This document shows, piece after piece, positions 24,262 through 34,000 of a stretch of DNA of 55,662 nucleotides. The DNA is taken from IMG/VR virus record IMGVR_UViG_3300024261_000038, positions 1-55,662 of that record. One strand, written 5' to 3'. The DNA is from a virus. Every line of letters starts with the position of its first letter. Position 1 is the first letter of the stretch. The translations under genes were made by a program, and so were the position numbers. A model generated the notes under the pieces. That model did not search any database and was not told the DNA's origin. It worked only from the letters and a program-made list of their open reading frames with translations.

Positions 24262-26439
24262 ATGCTACAAAAAATTGGATTCCAACCAGGCATCAATAAA
24301 CAAATATCAGAAACTACTGCTGAAGGACAATGGGTAGATTGTGATAATGTACGTTTTAGATATGGCACACCTGAAAAAATAGGTGGATGGAAACAGTTAG
24401 GAACAGATGATCTAACTGGAGCAGCCAGAGGACTACATCATTTTGTAAACAGCTTAGGTAGAAAGTACGCAATCATAGGTACAAACAGTATTTTATATGC
24501 ATATTCAGGTGGAGTATTCTACGACATACACCCCATAGATACTACAACTACTCTTAGTAATGCTTTCAGCACAACTAATGGATCTCCCACTGTTACTATA
24601 ACTTTTCCTTCTGCACATAATATGACAGATAATGATATTATTCTTTTAGATAATTTTACAACAATAACTAATTCTAATTTTAGTGCATCAGATTTTGACG
24701 ATAAAAAATTTATGGTAACATCGGTGCCTTCTACAACAACTATAACAATTACAATGCCATCAAATGAAACAGGTAGTGGTGCAACCACATCTGGAGGTAT
24801 TAGAATTCAACATTATTATACAGTAGGTCCATCTGTTCAAGGAAAAGGTTTTGGTTTTGGTTTAGGTTCTTGGAGTGGTCCTGCTGCAGGAGCAGTAACA
24901 ACAACTTTAGATGGAGCAATCAACGCTGCAGTAACTAGTATTACACTATCAGATGCTTCACAGTTTCCAGACAGTGGAACTAATTTTATTATAATAGGTT
25001 CAGAAGAAATTTCATACACAGGAGTTAGTAGTAATACTTTAACAGGGTGTACTAGAGGTGTAGCAGGAACAACAGCAGCATCTCACAGTGATGGAGATAC
25101 AGTTACAAACTCAACTGACTATGTTGCATGGGGAGAAGCAGCGTCAGGAGATTTAATTGTTGAACCGGGTATGTGGTCATTAGATAACTTTGGAGACAAA
25201 GCTATTTGTTTAATTCACAACAACGCTTGTTTTGAATGGGACTCTTCTTCATCAAATGCAACAGCAACTAGAGCTACAATTATATCAGGTGCACCAACAT
25301 CTTCACGTCATATGTTAGTATCTACTCCTGATAGACACTTAGTATTTTTTGGAACAGAAACAACTATTGGTGATCCATTAACACAAGATGAAATGTTTAT
25401 TAGATTCTCGGACCAAGAGGATATTAATACTTATACACCTACAGCAACCAATACAGCTGGTACACAGAGACTGGCCGACGGATCACGGATCATGGGAGCT
25501 ATTAGAGGTAGAGATGCAATTTATGTTTGGACTGATACTGCATTGTTCACTCAACGTTTTGTTGGTCAACCATTTACTTTTGCCTTTGCACAAGTTGGGA
25601 CCAACTGTGGACTTGTAGGACAGAATGCTTGTGTTGAAGTTGATGGTGCTGCGTACTGGATGTCAGAAAATGGTTTCTTTAGATTTGCTGGTAGACTAGA
25701 GTCTTTACCTTGTTTAGTAGAGGACTATGTTTATGATGATATAAATATAGAGTCAGGTAATCAAATGATATCTGCTGGATTAAATAATTTGTTTGGTGAA
25801 GTAATATGGTTTTACCCAACGTCTTCCTCAGCTGTTGTAAATAGAATGGTTTCATATAATTATTTTGATTCTTCTCCTCAAAGACCTGTATGGGCAAATG
25901 GATCTTTATCTAGAACTATGTGGAAAGACTCAGCAGTTTTTGGTAGTCCACATGCAACAGAATACGATGCAGGCACTGATAGTTCTTTTGATGTAGTTGG
26001 AAACACAGAAGGTATGACAACTTATTATGAACACGAAATTGGAACTGATCAAAATAAAAACGGAGTAATCACTGCAGTTACTGCAAACATTTCGTCAGGA
26101 GATTTTGATATAACACAAGCAAGATCTGCTCAAGGAACTCAAACAGGTATTGCAACTTTTAAAGGAGATGGTGAATATTTAATGAAAATAAGAAGATTTG
26201 TACCTGACTTCATATCACAAACAGGAACTACTAGAGTTACATTACAATTAAAAAACTATCCTAATGATTCACAAACTGGTTCACCACTTGGACCTTTTGA
26301 TATAACAACCTCTACTACAAAAGTAGACACACGTGCAAGAGCAAGATCAATTGCTATGAAAATAGAAAACACAGCAGCTAGTCAAAGTTGGAAACTAGGT
26401 ACTTTTAGATTAGATACACAACCGGATGGTAGAAGATAA
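24262..26439 (+). CDS. Tail nozzle / stabilisation protein (P22 gp10-like)
   Basis: 725 aa from the ATG at 24262 (MLQKIGFQPGINKQ...). An earlier in-frame ATG at 24142 would run through the opposite gene and the promoter, so it is rejected. GQWVDCDNVRFRYGTPEKIGGWKQL and, late, WKLGTFRLDTQPDGRR are conserved ends of the gp10-like family of short-tailed phages, which forms the tail hub below the gp4-like ring. Numerous beta repeats lie in the middle. It is separated from the other connector genes by the inserted accessory cassette. Confidence 0.75.
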   Translation: MLQKIGFQPGINKQISETTAEGQWVDCDNVRFRYGTPEKIGGWKQLGTDDLTGAARGLHHFVNSLGRKYAIIGTNSILYAYSGGVFYDIHPIDTTTTLSNAFSTTNGSPTVTITFPSAHNMTDNDIILLDNFTTITNSNFSASDFDDKKFMVTSVPSTTTITITMPSNETGSGATTSGGIRIQHYYTVGPSVQGKGFGFGLGSWSGPAAGAVTTTLDGAINAAVTSITLSDASQFPDSGTNFIIIGSEEISYTGVSSNTLTGCTRGVAGTTAASHSDGDTVTNSTDYVAWGEAASGDLIVEPGMWSLDNFGDKAICLIHNNACFEWDSSSSNATATRATIISGAPTSSRHMLVSTPDRHLVFFGTETTIGDPLTQDEMFIRFSDQEDINTYTPTATNTAGTQRLADGSRIMGAIRGRDAIYVWTDTALFTQRFVGQPFTFAFAQVGTNCGLVGQNACVEVDGAAYWMSENGFFRFAGRLESLPCLVEDYVYDDINIESGNQMISAGLNNLFGEVIWFYPTSSSAVVNRMVSYNYFDSSPQRPVWANGSLSRTMWKDSAVFGSPHATEYDAGTDSSFDVVGNTEGMTTYYEHEIGTDQNKNGVITAVTANISSGDFDITQARSAQGTQTGIATFKGDGEYLMKIRRFVPDFISQTGTTRVTLQLKNYPNDSQTGSPLGPFDITTSTTKVDTRARARSIAMKIENTAASQSWKLGTFRLDTQPDGRR

Positions 26440-26603
26440 TGGCAAAAATTGTACAAGTAATTACAAGACCTGAACGAGATTATACTATAGAAACAGCAGA
26501 AGCTCAAGTAAGAGATCTTGATGCAATTGTAGAAAAACTAAACTCAACGTTTCAAGCAGACTTAAAAGATGAGATTGATGCGTTTAACTTTTTTGTAAAC
26601 TAA
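26439..26603 (+). CDS. Small tail-module protein, 54 aa
   Basis: TAATG junction with the gp10-like gene and 1 nt before the next gene. MAKIVQVITRPERDYTIETA... is acidic and helical with a C-terminal NFFVN. The close packing and protein-like composition support a real gene. Function unknown. Confidence 0.65.
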   Translation: MAKIVQVITRPERDYTIETAEAQVRDLDAIVEKLNSTFQADLKDEIDAFNFFVN

Positions 26604-26604
26604 T

Positions 26605-26934
26605 ATGGCAAATCAATATAAATTTATAGGTATAGATAATAGTACAACAGGTGGAGCACTTACACCATTAGGATCTGGTAATCCTTTAGTAAGTGAAACA
26701 TATGTTATTAAATCTATACTTGTTACATCAGCAGGTACACCTACAGTCACAATTACAAACAACAGTATTACAGCTTTAAAATCTGCAGCTTTAACTGCAA
26801 ACGTTACAACAGAATTATTAACTCAACCGCTAATAGTAGAAGGTGGTAAGTCTTTTACAGTGTTATCAAGCACATCAGATTCCTTTGATGTAGCTATTAG
26901 CTATCTAAACATTAAGAAAGAGGTAACAACATAA
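26605..26934 (+). CDS. Small structural protein, 109 aa
   Basis: Beta-rich Thr/Ser/Val sequence (YKFIGIDNSTTGGALTPLG...) similar in style to the protein at 18086. It ends in a TAATG junction. No motif; presumably tail or virion surface. Confidence 0.6.
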   Translation: MANQYKFIGIDNSTTGGALTPLGSGNPLVSETYVIKSILVTSAGTPTVTITNNSITALKSAALTANVTTELLTQPLIVEGGKSFTVLSSTSDSFDVAISYLNIKKEVTT

Positions 26935-27104
26935 TGCTAGAACTACGACCAGATACGATAATAGAAAAAATAACTAACAAAAAAACAGGCGAAGAATACA
27001 AGAATGACAAGGAATGGAGAGATAAAGGTATATCTCCAGAAGATATTAGAAGAGATGTAACTCTTTTAATGCCTAGTCTTGATATTTTCGGAAAAACAAA
27101 ATAG
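26934..27104 (+). CDS. Small charged protein, 56 aa
   Basis: MLELRPDTIIEKITNKKTGE... starts at a TAATG junction and ends 9 nt before the next ATG. Highly charged; no known domain. It may be an assembly helper for the ejection proteins that follow. Confidence 0.6.
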   Translation: MLELRPDTIIEKITNKKTGEEYKNDKEWRDKGISPEDIRRDVTLLMPSLDIFGKTK

Positions 27105-27113
27105 AATAGTAAA

Positions 27114-29123
27114 ATGGCCATAACAAACGCACAGCAATACAAACAATTACTAGCACAAGGTGGACGTATAGGACTCAAAGGTGGAGCGGATGCTTCTACA
27201 TTTAATTCAAAAAGAGAGAAACGAATTACACCAAACGTTACTGCTGGTGGCGCTAGTTTCAACAAAATGGAACCAGGTCCTACTAAAAAACAGCGAAGAG
27301 ATGAAGCTATAAAGATGCAAGGTGGTAACGCCGATATAAATAAATTTATAGCAACAAGAAACTATCCTAAAATGAAATTGGGAGTATTTGATATACTTAC
27401 TGATGGCAAAGCTACTAAAAAATTTGTAGATTTTTCTTCAGCAATAAACAGACCTTATTTTATTAACGAAGTAATTAGAGCAGGTAGAATCCCTGGTTTA
27501 AATTATGGAACTCTTGCTGATATGTCTCAAGACGAATTAGAAGAACACTATAAAGAATATAATAGAGCTAGATTAAGTAATGAAATAGATGCTTACGGTA
27601 ATCCTATAATGGGTGGGGATGGAATGTATAGTGATGGTGCTGTTCTTCCTAAAGAAGGTATCCTGACTGCTGATGCAGCGGATGCTATAGACCCAATAGA
27701 AGATGAAGATCAAATTAATTACAGACTCTTAGCTGATGGTGGTAGAGCTGCGTTTGCAGATGGTTCTACGTATGACGAAGCTGGATTAAATGAAGTCAAG
27801 TCTACTAAACAAGACAGAATGATAATAGGAGGACAAGGAGATGACGAACCAAAAGGTTTTATAAAACCAAAAGGTCCACCTATGGGACAAGGTAGCGACA
27901 AAATTAGAAATAACCCAAATTTATTTGGAAATATGAGACTAGCTAATAATAATCTTTTTGATAAAAAAATGTTAGAGCAGTTAGGATTAATAAATGATGA
28001 AAATGAGGATATGAAAGTGGCAGGACTTAACCAAGAGCAAGTTGATTACTTAAATCAAGTAGGTAATAAAGTTATAAACGTATCTCCTGAAGGAGGAAGT
28101 CTTTTTACTTATGACAGTCCAACAAATATAAAAAAACAAATAGAAAAATTAAATCCAGAATCAGATAGTTTATGGTTTACAGGTTTTAGTTTTGACCCAG
28201 ATAAAATTGTAGAGGGAGATAAAGGCACATATGCCACTGATCAAGATGTAAAAAACTATATGAAAAGTAATTTTCCAAAATTAACAACAGATGGTAGAAA
28301 AATAGGATTAGCAGAAGGTGGCATGCCTTACGAAGGTGGGATCATGGATCTTGAAACATCAAGACAACAATATGGTCTAGGTAAACTTGTTAGAAAAATT
28401 ACACGTGGTGTTAAGAAGATAGCTAAGTCTCCAATAGGTAAAGCTGCATTAGCTTTTGGTGCATATAAATTGGGTGGTGCATTTTTAAAAAATAAAGGAA
28501 TTATGGGTTCAATATTTGGTCAAGCAGGATCAAGAGTTGGACAATCTTTTGTCCCTTTCAAAGAAGGGTTTCTTCCTTCATTAGGTTTAACAAAAGGTGG
28601 TGGGTCTATGATGCCAACAGCTTTAGGTGGCATAGGTTTAACATCATTAGCATCATATTTCATGACACCTGAAGAAGAGGATAATGATGAAATATTATAT
28701 GCTGGAGCAGACCTAAGTGCTAGTCCTAAATATATTATGGCAAATAATCGTGATTTTACTAATACAAGACTTTTAGCTGAAGGTGGATCTACAGAAGAAA
28801 AAGAACCGGTAGCTAAAAAGACTATGCCTCTATTAGATATGGATGGTCAAGAAATGGATTTAAGAGCTGAAGGTGGATTTGTACCATTAGGTAGAATGGA
28901 AAAAGCAGATGACGTACCTGCAAGACTATCTAAGAATGAATTTGTATTTACGGCTGAGGCTGTAAGAAATGCAGGTGAAGGAGATGTAGACAAAGGCGCA
29001 GAAGTTATGTATAACATGATGAAGAACTTAGAATCCGGAGGTGAAGTTTCAGAAGAATCTCAAGGGTTGGAAGGCGCTAGAGAAATGTTTCAAACATCAC
29101 AAAGATTAGAGGAAGTAATATAA
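27114..29123 (+). CDS. Virion protein with multiple GGR-type motifs, 669 aa
   Basis: Contains GGRIGLKGG (about 27159), GGRAAFADGS (about 27738), DGRKIGLAEGG (about 28287) and EGGFVPLGRMEKADDVPARLSKNEFVF near the C-terminus; the last block is widespread in phage virion proteins that end in short conserved modules. The central part (about residues 440-500) has hydrophobic Gly/Ala stretches that could enter membranes. It precedes two further ejection-type genes with TAATG coupling. Likely an internal virion or ejection protein. Confidence 0.65.
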   Translation: MAITNAQQYKQLLAQGGRIGLKGGADASTFNSKREKRITPNVTAGGASFNKMEPGPTKKQRRDEAIKMQGGNADINKFIATRNYPKMKLGVFDILTDGKATKKFVDFSSAINRPYFINEVIRAGRIPGLNYGTLADMSQDELEEHYKEYNRARLSNEIDAYGNPIMGGDGMYSDGAVLPKEGILTADAADAIDPIEDEDQINYRLLADGGRAAFADGSTYDEAGLNEVKSTKQDRMIIGGQGDDEPKGFIKPKGPPMGQGSDKIRNNPNLFGNMRLANNNLFDKKMLEQLGLINDENEDMKVAGLNQEQVDYLNQVGNKVINVSPEGGSLFTYDSPTNIKKQIEKLNPESDSLWFTGFSFDPDKIVEGDKGTYATDQDVKNYMKSNFPKLTTDGRKIGLAEGGMPYEGGIMDLETSRQQYGLGKLVRKITRGVKKIAKSPIGKAALAFGAYKLGGAFLKNKGIMGSIFGQAGSRVGQSFVPFKEGFLPSLGLTKGGGSMMPTALGGIGLTSLASYFMTPEEEDNDEILYAGADLSASPKYIMANNRDFTNTRLLAEGGSTEEKEPVAKKTMPLLDMDGQEMDLRAEGGFVPLGRMEKADDVPARLSKNEFVFTAEAVRNAGEGDVDKGAEVMYNMMKNLESGGEVSEESQGLEGAREMFQTSQRLEEVI

Positions 29124-30268
29124 TGGCCGTAACAGAACAAGTATCAAGACCAGCACCTTTTGTAGAAAAACTAGGAACTAACTTAGCAGAAAATGTATTA
29201 GCCCAACAAGGTGTACCCATTGTATCATCAGGTATTGCAGGCTTAACACAATTTGCTGGTGAAGATCCAGCAGCTTTTGCAGCAAGACAAAAAGCTGGAC
29301 AAGCTTTTGATATTAGAAAACAAAATTTAGCAGGCCTTGCACCACAAGTTGCAGGTCAAGATGCATTACAAGGAACGGCACAAACATTAGCACAACAAAA
29401 TGCAGGAATAGATCCAACTACTGGACAAAAAACTGGACTAGCTTCTTTTGAACCATTTTTACAAACAGCAGGTCAACAAGCACAAGTTGCTGCTGGATTA
29501 GGAACACAGGCTCTTGGACAATTACAAACAGCAGGATCTACTTTTGGTGCAATACCAACAGGTCCAATGACAACTGCACAAACACAACAATATATGTCAC
29601 CATATCAATCACAAGTGATTGATGCATCACTTGCAGAATTTGATCGTAATAAACAAATACAAGAACAACAGATCAAAGATCAACAAACCGCTTTGGGTGC
29701 GCTCGGCAGTGGTCGAGCGGGAGTGCAACTCGCTGAGTTTGGCACAGGGGCAGCGAGAGAACGAGCTTTATTACAAGCTGGTCTCTTACAGCAAGGTTTT
29801 GGACAAGCTCAAGCTGCAAGACAGCAAGACATCCAAAACAGGTTTAACTTAGGACAAGCACAACAAGGTATCGCTGGAGCAACTCAAAATTTAGGTGCAT
29901 TCCAATCAGGACTTGCTGGTCAACAAGCAGGACTTGGAGCACAAACTCAATCATTACAAGGAACAGATATTTCACGTTTAGGTCAGTTGGGCGCACTGAA
30001 CCAAGCGCAAACACAAGCAGGACTTGATGCAACTAGAGAAGCTACAAGACAAGCAGCATTTCAACCACAAGAACAATTAGATAGATACACTAATCAAGTA
30101 ACAGGAATTATGGGTGGTTATCCAGGTCAAACAGTTTCAACTAATGTACCTAACCCTACACCATTACAAACTGCACTAGGTGTTGGTACAACACTTGCTG
30201 GTGTATACGGTGGATTAACAGGTAAATTAACAGGAAACTTTAATTTTAATAAACAATCAAGTGTTTAA
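29123..30268 (+). CDS. Gln/Ala-rich internal virion protein, 381 aa
   Basis: Rich in Gln and Ala, with long helical repeats; contains YMSPYQSQVIDASLAEFDRN and QQTALGALGSGRAGVQLAEF, blocks common to DNA-ejection proteins of marine short-tailed phages. Long Gln/Ala helices are compatible with a protein that unfolds to pass through the portal and insert into the cell envelope. Coupled to the previous gene and followed after 2 nt by the next. Confidence 0.65.
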   Translation: MAVTEQVSRPAPFVEKLGTNLAENVLAQQGVPIVSSGIAGLTQFAGEDPAAFAARQKAGQAFDIRKQNLAGLAPQVAGQDALQGTAQTLAQQNAGIDPTTGQKTGLASFEPFLQTAGQQAQVAAGLGTQALGQLQTAGSTFGAIPTGPMTTAQTQQYMSPYQSQVIDASLAEFDRNKQIQEQQIKDQQTALGALGSGRAGVQLAEFGTGAARERALLQAGLLQQGFGQAQAARQQDIQNRFNLGQAQQGIAGATQNLGAFQSGLAGQQAGLGAQTQSLQGTDISRLGQLGALNQAQTQAGLDATREATRQAAFQPQEQLDRYTNQVTGIMGGYPGQTVSTNVPNPTPLQTALGVGTTLAGVYGGLTGKLTGNFNFNKQSSV

Positions 30269-30270
30269 TT

Positions 30271-31056
30271 ATGAATAGAACTTTAAAAAGACCAATGTTT
30301 AGAATGGGTGGATCAACAGGAACTGGTATTACATCAGGACTAGATCAACCAAGAAAACAATACAATCAAGGATCTAATCCTTATAACATGGGAAACTTTG
30401 CTCCTGGAACAGGTGCAGGTTTCTTAACTCAATTTGGTTTAGATCTAGTATCAAGACCACCACAAGGAAACATATTTCAAACGATGGCAACATCAGCTAA
30501 ACAACCTTTTCAAGATTTTCAAGCAGCACAATTTGCAAAAGGTCAAAAAATGGGTGAAAGAGATTTTTTAAGAAGTGAAAGATTAGAAGGTCAAGAATTT
30601 GATAAGTCACAACTAGCAGCTAAATTATCTTCTGATGAAAAAATTGCAGGTATGAGAACTAATAAAGATGATGTTTTATATAACGTATCTTTAGAATCAT
30701 TTTTAGAAAACCTACCTCCAATGGTAGCTGAAAGAGCAGCAAAATTTAACACTGAAATGGCAGATGTTTTAAGAGAATCTGTAGGTGGTCAAAAATATGG
30801 TGGAGTATTAGAAATTGATATTAGAGATCCTGAACAAGGAAAAATTATAAAAAAACAAAAAAACAGATTTGACAACAAAATCTTTTACGATCCATATGAA
30901 GACAACTACAAATACATAGTAGTAAAAAATGGTGTAATTTCTTTTGATGAATTTTCAACAATACCAGAAATTAAATTCCCAGACTTTACAGCTTCACAAC
31001 CAGAGAAAATAGATAGATCAGTACCAGAGTTTGGTTTAACATCGGATCAACCATAG
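30271..31056 (+). CDS. Internal virion-type protein, 261 aa
   Basis: Starts MNRTLKRPMFRMGGSTGTG, a recurrent N-terminal signature (RPMFRMGG) of proteins in this genomic position. A Gly-rich start is followed by charged helices. Part of the coupled ejection-protein block. Function not proven. Confidence 0.6.
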   Translation: MNRTLKRPMFRMGGSTGTGITSGLDQPRKQYNQGSNPYNMGNFAPGTGAGFLTQFGLDLVSRPPQGNIFQTMATSAKQPFQDFQAAQFAKGQKMGERDFLRSERLEGQEFDKSQLAAKLSSDEKIAGMRTNKDDVLYNVSLESFLENLPPMVAERAAKFNTEMADVLRESVGGQKYGGVLEIDIRDPEQGKIIKKQKNRFDNKIFYDPYEDNYKYIVVKNGVISFDEFSTIPEIKFPDFTASQPEKIDRSVPEFGLTSDQP

Positions 31057-31064
31057 GTCTATAA

Positions 31065-34000
31065 ATGGCTCTACAACCATTATACCCGGCAGAAGAAAAT
31101 AACGAAGTATCATGGTATACTTCTGGACTTGCAGGTATTGCATCCGGTGGTATTAAAGTTGTTGAAGGAGCATTCTCATTAGGCGCTGAATTAATTGATT
31201 TAGGTTTTGATACTAACTCTGCTGCACAAGTAGAAATGTTTTTTGATAAACTAAATCCACTAGAAGAATACGCAGAACAAAGTGGTATAGGTAAACTGAC
31301 ACAAGCTTTAGTTCAAATAGGTGTGCCAGGTACAGCAGGTTTTAAACTAGGAAGTAAGTTAGCCAAGAAATATTTTGATTCAAAAAAAGCTGGACTATTG
31401 GTTAGTGCCGGTTCTAAAAATATAACTAAACAAAAACAAATAGCAGATAGATTAAATAAACAAACAGGCTACGCTAGATTTGGTGTAGGTGCTGTAGGTG
31501 GAGCTGCGGGTGAAGCATTTGTAGCAGACGTTGAAGAGATAGGATCTTTCGGAGATATGTTTGATAGAGGACCTACTCAACTAGATGTATTCGCTTTAGA
31601 TGGTGGAAGAGAAGACGCTACTAGAAAACTAATGAATAGATTAAAGTTTGGTAGTGAGTCTTTATTACTTACTCCATTTGTAGCGGGTGTTGGTAAAGGA
31701 GCCAAGGCTCTTGCAACACGGGGCAAGGACCTTGCATATAGTAATTATAAACTAGAAAGATACTTAGGTAAGTTTGCACAAGCATTCACACCTGAAGGAG
31801 CAATGACAAAAGAAGTTTTTGGTTCTCAAAAAGTAATGGAAGGTTTTAGATCTGCAGACGTAAATAGAGCAACAGAACTTATAAGAAAATTAGATACTAA
31901 TCTAAGTAAAGCATTTCCACAAATGCAATCAATATTAGATAGATCACTAACTAAAAAAGAAAAAGATGAATTTCTTAAAGAAATAAATGAGTTAATGTTT
32001 GATGGAGATTTAACTAAATTAGTAGATGGTAAAAGATCAGATGCATTTGTTAAAGTTTTAAAAGACAAAGGTGTAGATCAAAAAGTAATTGATTCAATTA
32101 CAGGGACGGTTGATGAAGCTAGAAGCACAATAGGAAATTTAATTAAAACTACAAATAACTATAACTCAAAAGAATTAAAAGATATTTTACAAGACAGGAT
32201 AAAAGGCTTAACTGAAAACACTTATAAAATTTTTGAAACTACACCTGTGTTAGGTGTATTTGGTAGATACAGACCTACTGATGATTCTATGGTAGAAGCT
32301 ATAGATTTTTTTAGACAACAAATTGCAGGCACTAACAAAGACAAAACATTTAAATTAGATAGTGATACTTACTACGAAGAAGCTAAAAATATTGTAGAGC
32401 GAATAATAGAAGATGGTATCAAAGCTAAGAAGACTGGTAGAGGTTTAGCAGATCCAAATTATGTATCTAAAACTTTAACAGATTTACCTGGAGGAAAATT
32501 TGTAGATGAAATTATAGAAAGAACAGGTGCACCACCACCAGTTATTAAAAAACTATTGGGTGAAATGAAAGACCCAAGATATTCTATGTTTAATGCAATC
32601 ACAGAGCTATCCGGTATAGCTAGATCAAGTGCAATGTTTAAAGAAATGTTTGACACCAACGTTGCAGCACAAGCACAAGGAGCTAGAGGTAGTTTTTGGG
32701 ATTCAATAGAAGCTGCAAAAGCAGCAACAAACAGTCAAGCAAAAATTGTAAGAGTTGACGATGCACTAGCAGGTATGTCAGAGTTTAAAGCAGGGAAAGC
32801 AAGCAATCCTTTAGGTGGTATGTTTACTACAGCGGACACAGCAGAAGCGTTAAAACGTATGAATGGTTTAACAGAGGGTGCTTTTACAGCAGCTGTCAGA
32901 GGGAGAGAGGGAGCAAATGTAGCAGAAAAAGGTGCAAGTTTTTTATATAGAAATTTATTATTATTTCCAAAAGCTACAGCGCAGTTAGCAAAAACAGTTT
33001 TATCTATACCTACTCACTTACGTAACATAATTAGTGCAGGTGCATTCGCCGGTGCTAATGGTATCTTGTTTGAAGGTTTTATGAACCCAAAACTATTGGG
33101 TGACTCGTTTAGAAAAGGTTGGCAGATATCTGGGGTTAACCCGTTTAAACCTTCAAGATTTAATGATGAAGGTTTTGAAAAAGCCTATAGAGAATTATTA
33201 GAGTTAGGTGTTGTGAATTCACAAGTGCAAATAGGAGATTTAAAAAATCTAATGAGAGATGTAGGTTTCGGTGATAAAATTATGGATCTTGATGCAATTG
33301 TAAATCCAATGCTTAACAAACTTAAAAAAGTTCCCGCATACTTACAAGGTAAATATGTTGCAGAAGATGACTTTTGGAAAATTACAAACTACTTTGTAGA
33401 ATTAAACAGAAGACAAGATGCATTAGTAAAAGATGGTATAAGAAGAGGTGTTAAAGTTGATCCAAACAACGCAGAGTTTTTAGCTAAACTTAAAACAGAA
33501 ACAGCTGACATTGTTAAGAATACAGTTCCAAATTATAATTATGTAGGAGACTTTGTTAGAACAGCAAGAAACTTACCAATTGGTAACTTTATGTCTTTCC
33601 CATCTGAAATGTTAAGAACAACTACAAACATTGGTGGCCAAGCATTAAAAGAAATGAGACACTCTAAACCAACTATTGGAACTAACATAGCACCGTACGT
33701 ACTTGATGCTGCTACAGGAACAATGGTTAAGAATGATAATCCATTCTATAGAATAGGGGCAACTAGAGCTGCTGGTATGGCTTTTACACTAGGTGCAGTA
33801 CCTGCAGCATTAGTAGAAGGATCTAAAGCATTATACAATGTATCAAAAGATGAACTGGATGCTTTACGTCAATTCGTTCCTGATTGGTCTAGAAACTCTA
33901 CACTCATACCAATGAGAGATGAAAAAACTGGTGAATTAAAATATATAGATTTTAGTCATAGTAATGCATACGATGTAGTTGCAAAACCTTTTAGAACTTT

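Noticed and set aside
24228-24368. Longer start for the - strand oxygenase
   Set aside because: The extension is antisense to the conserved N-terminus of the tail protein and hydrophobic without family resemblance.
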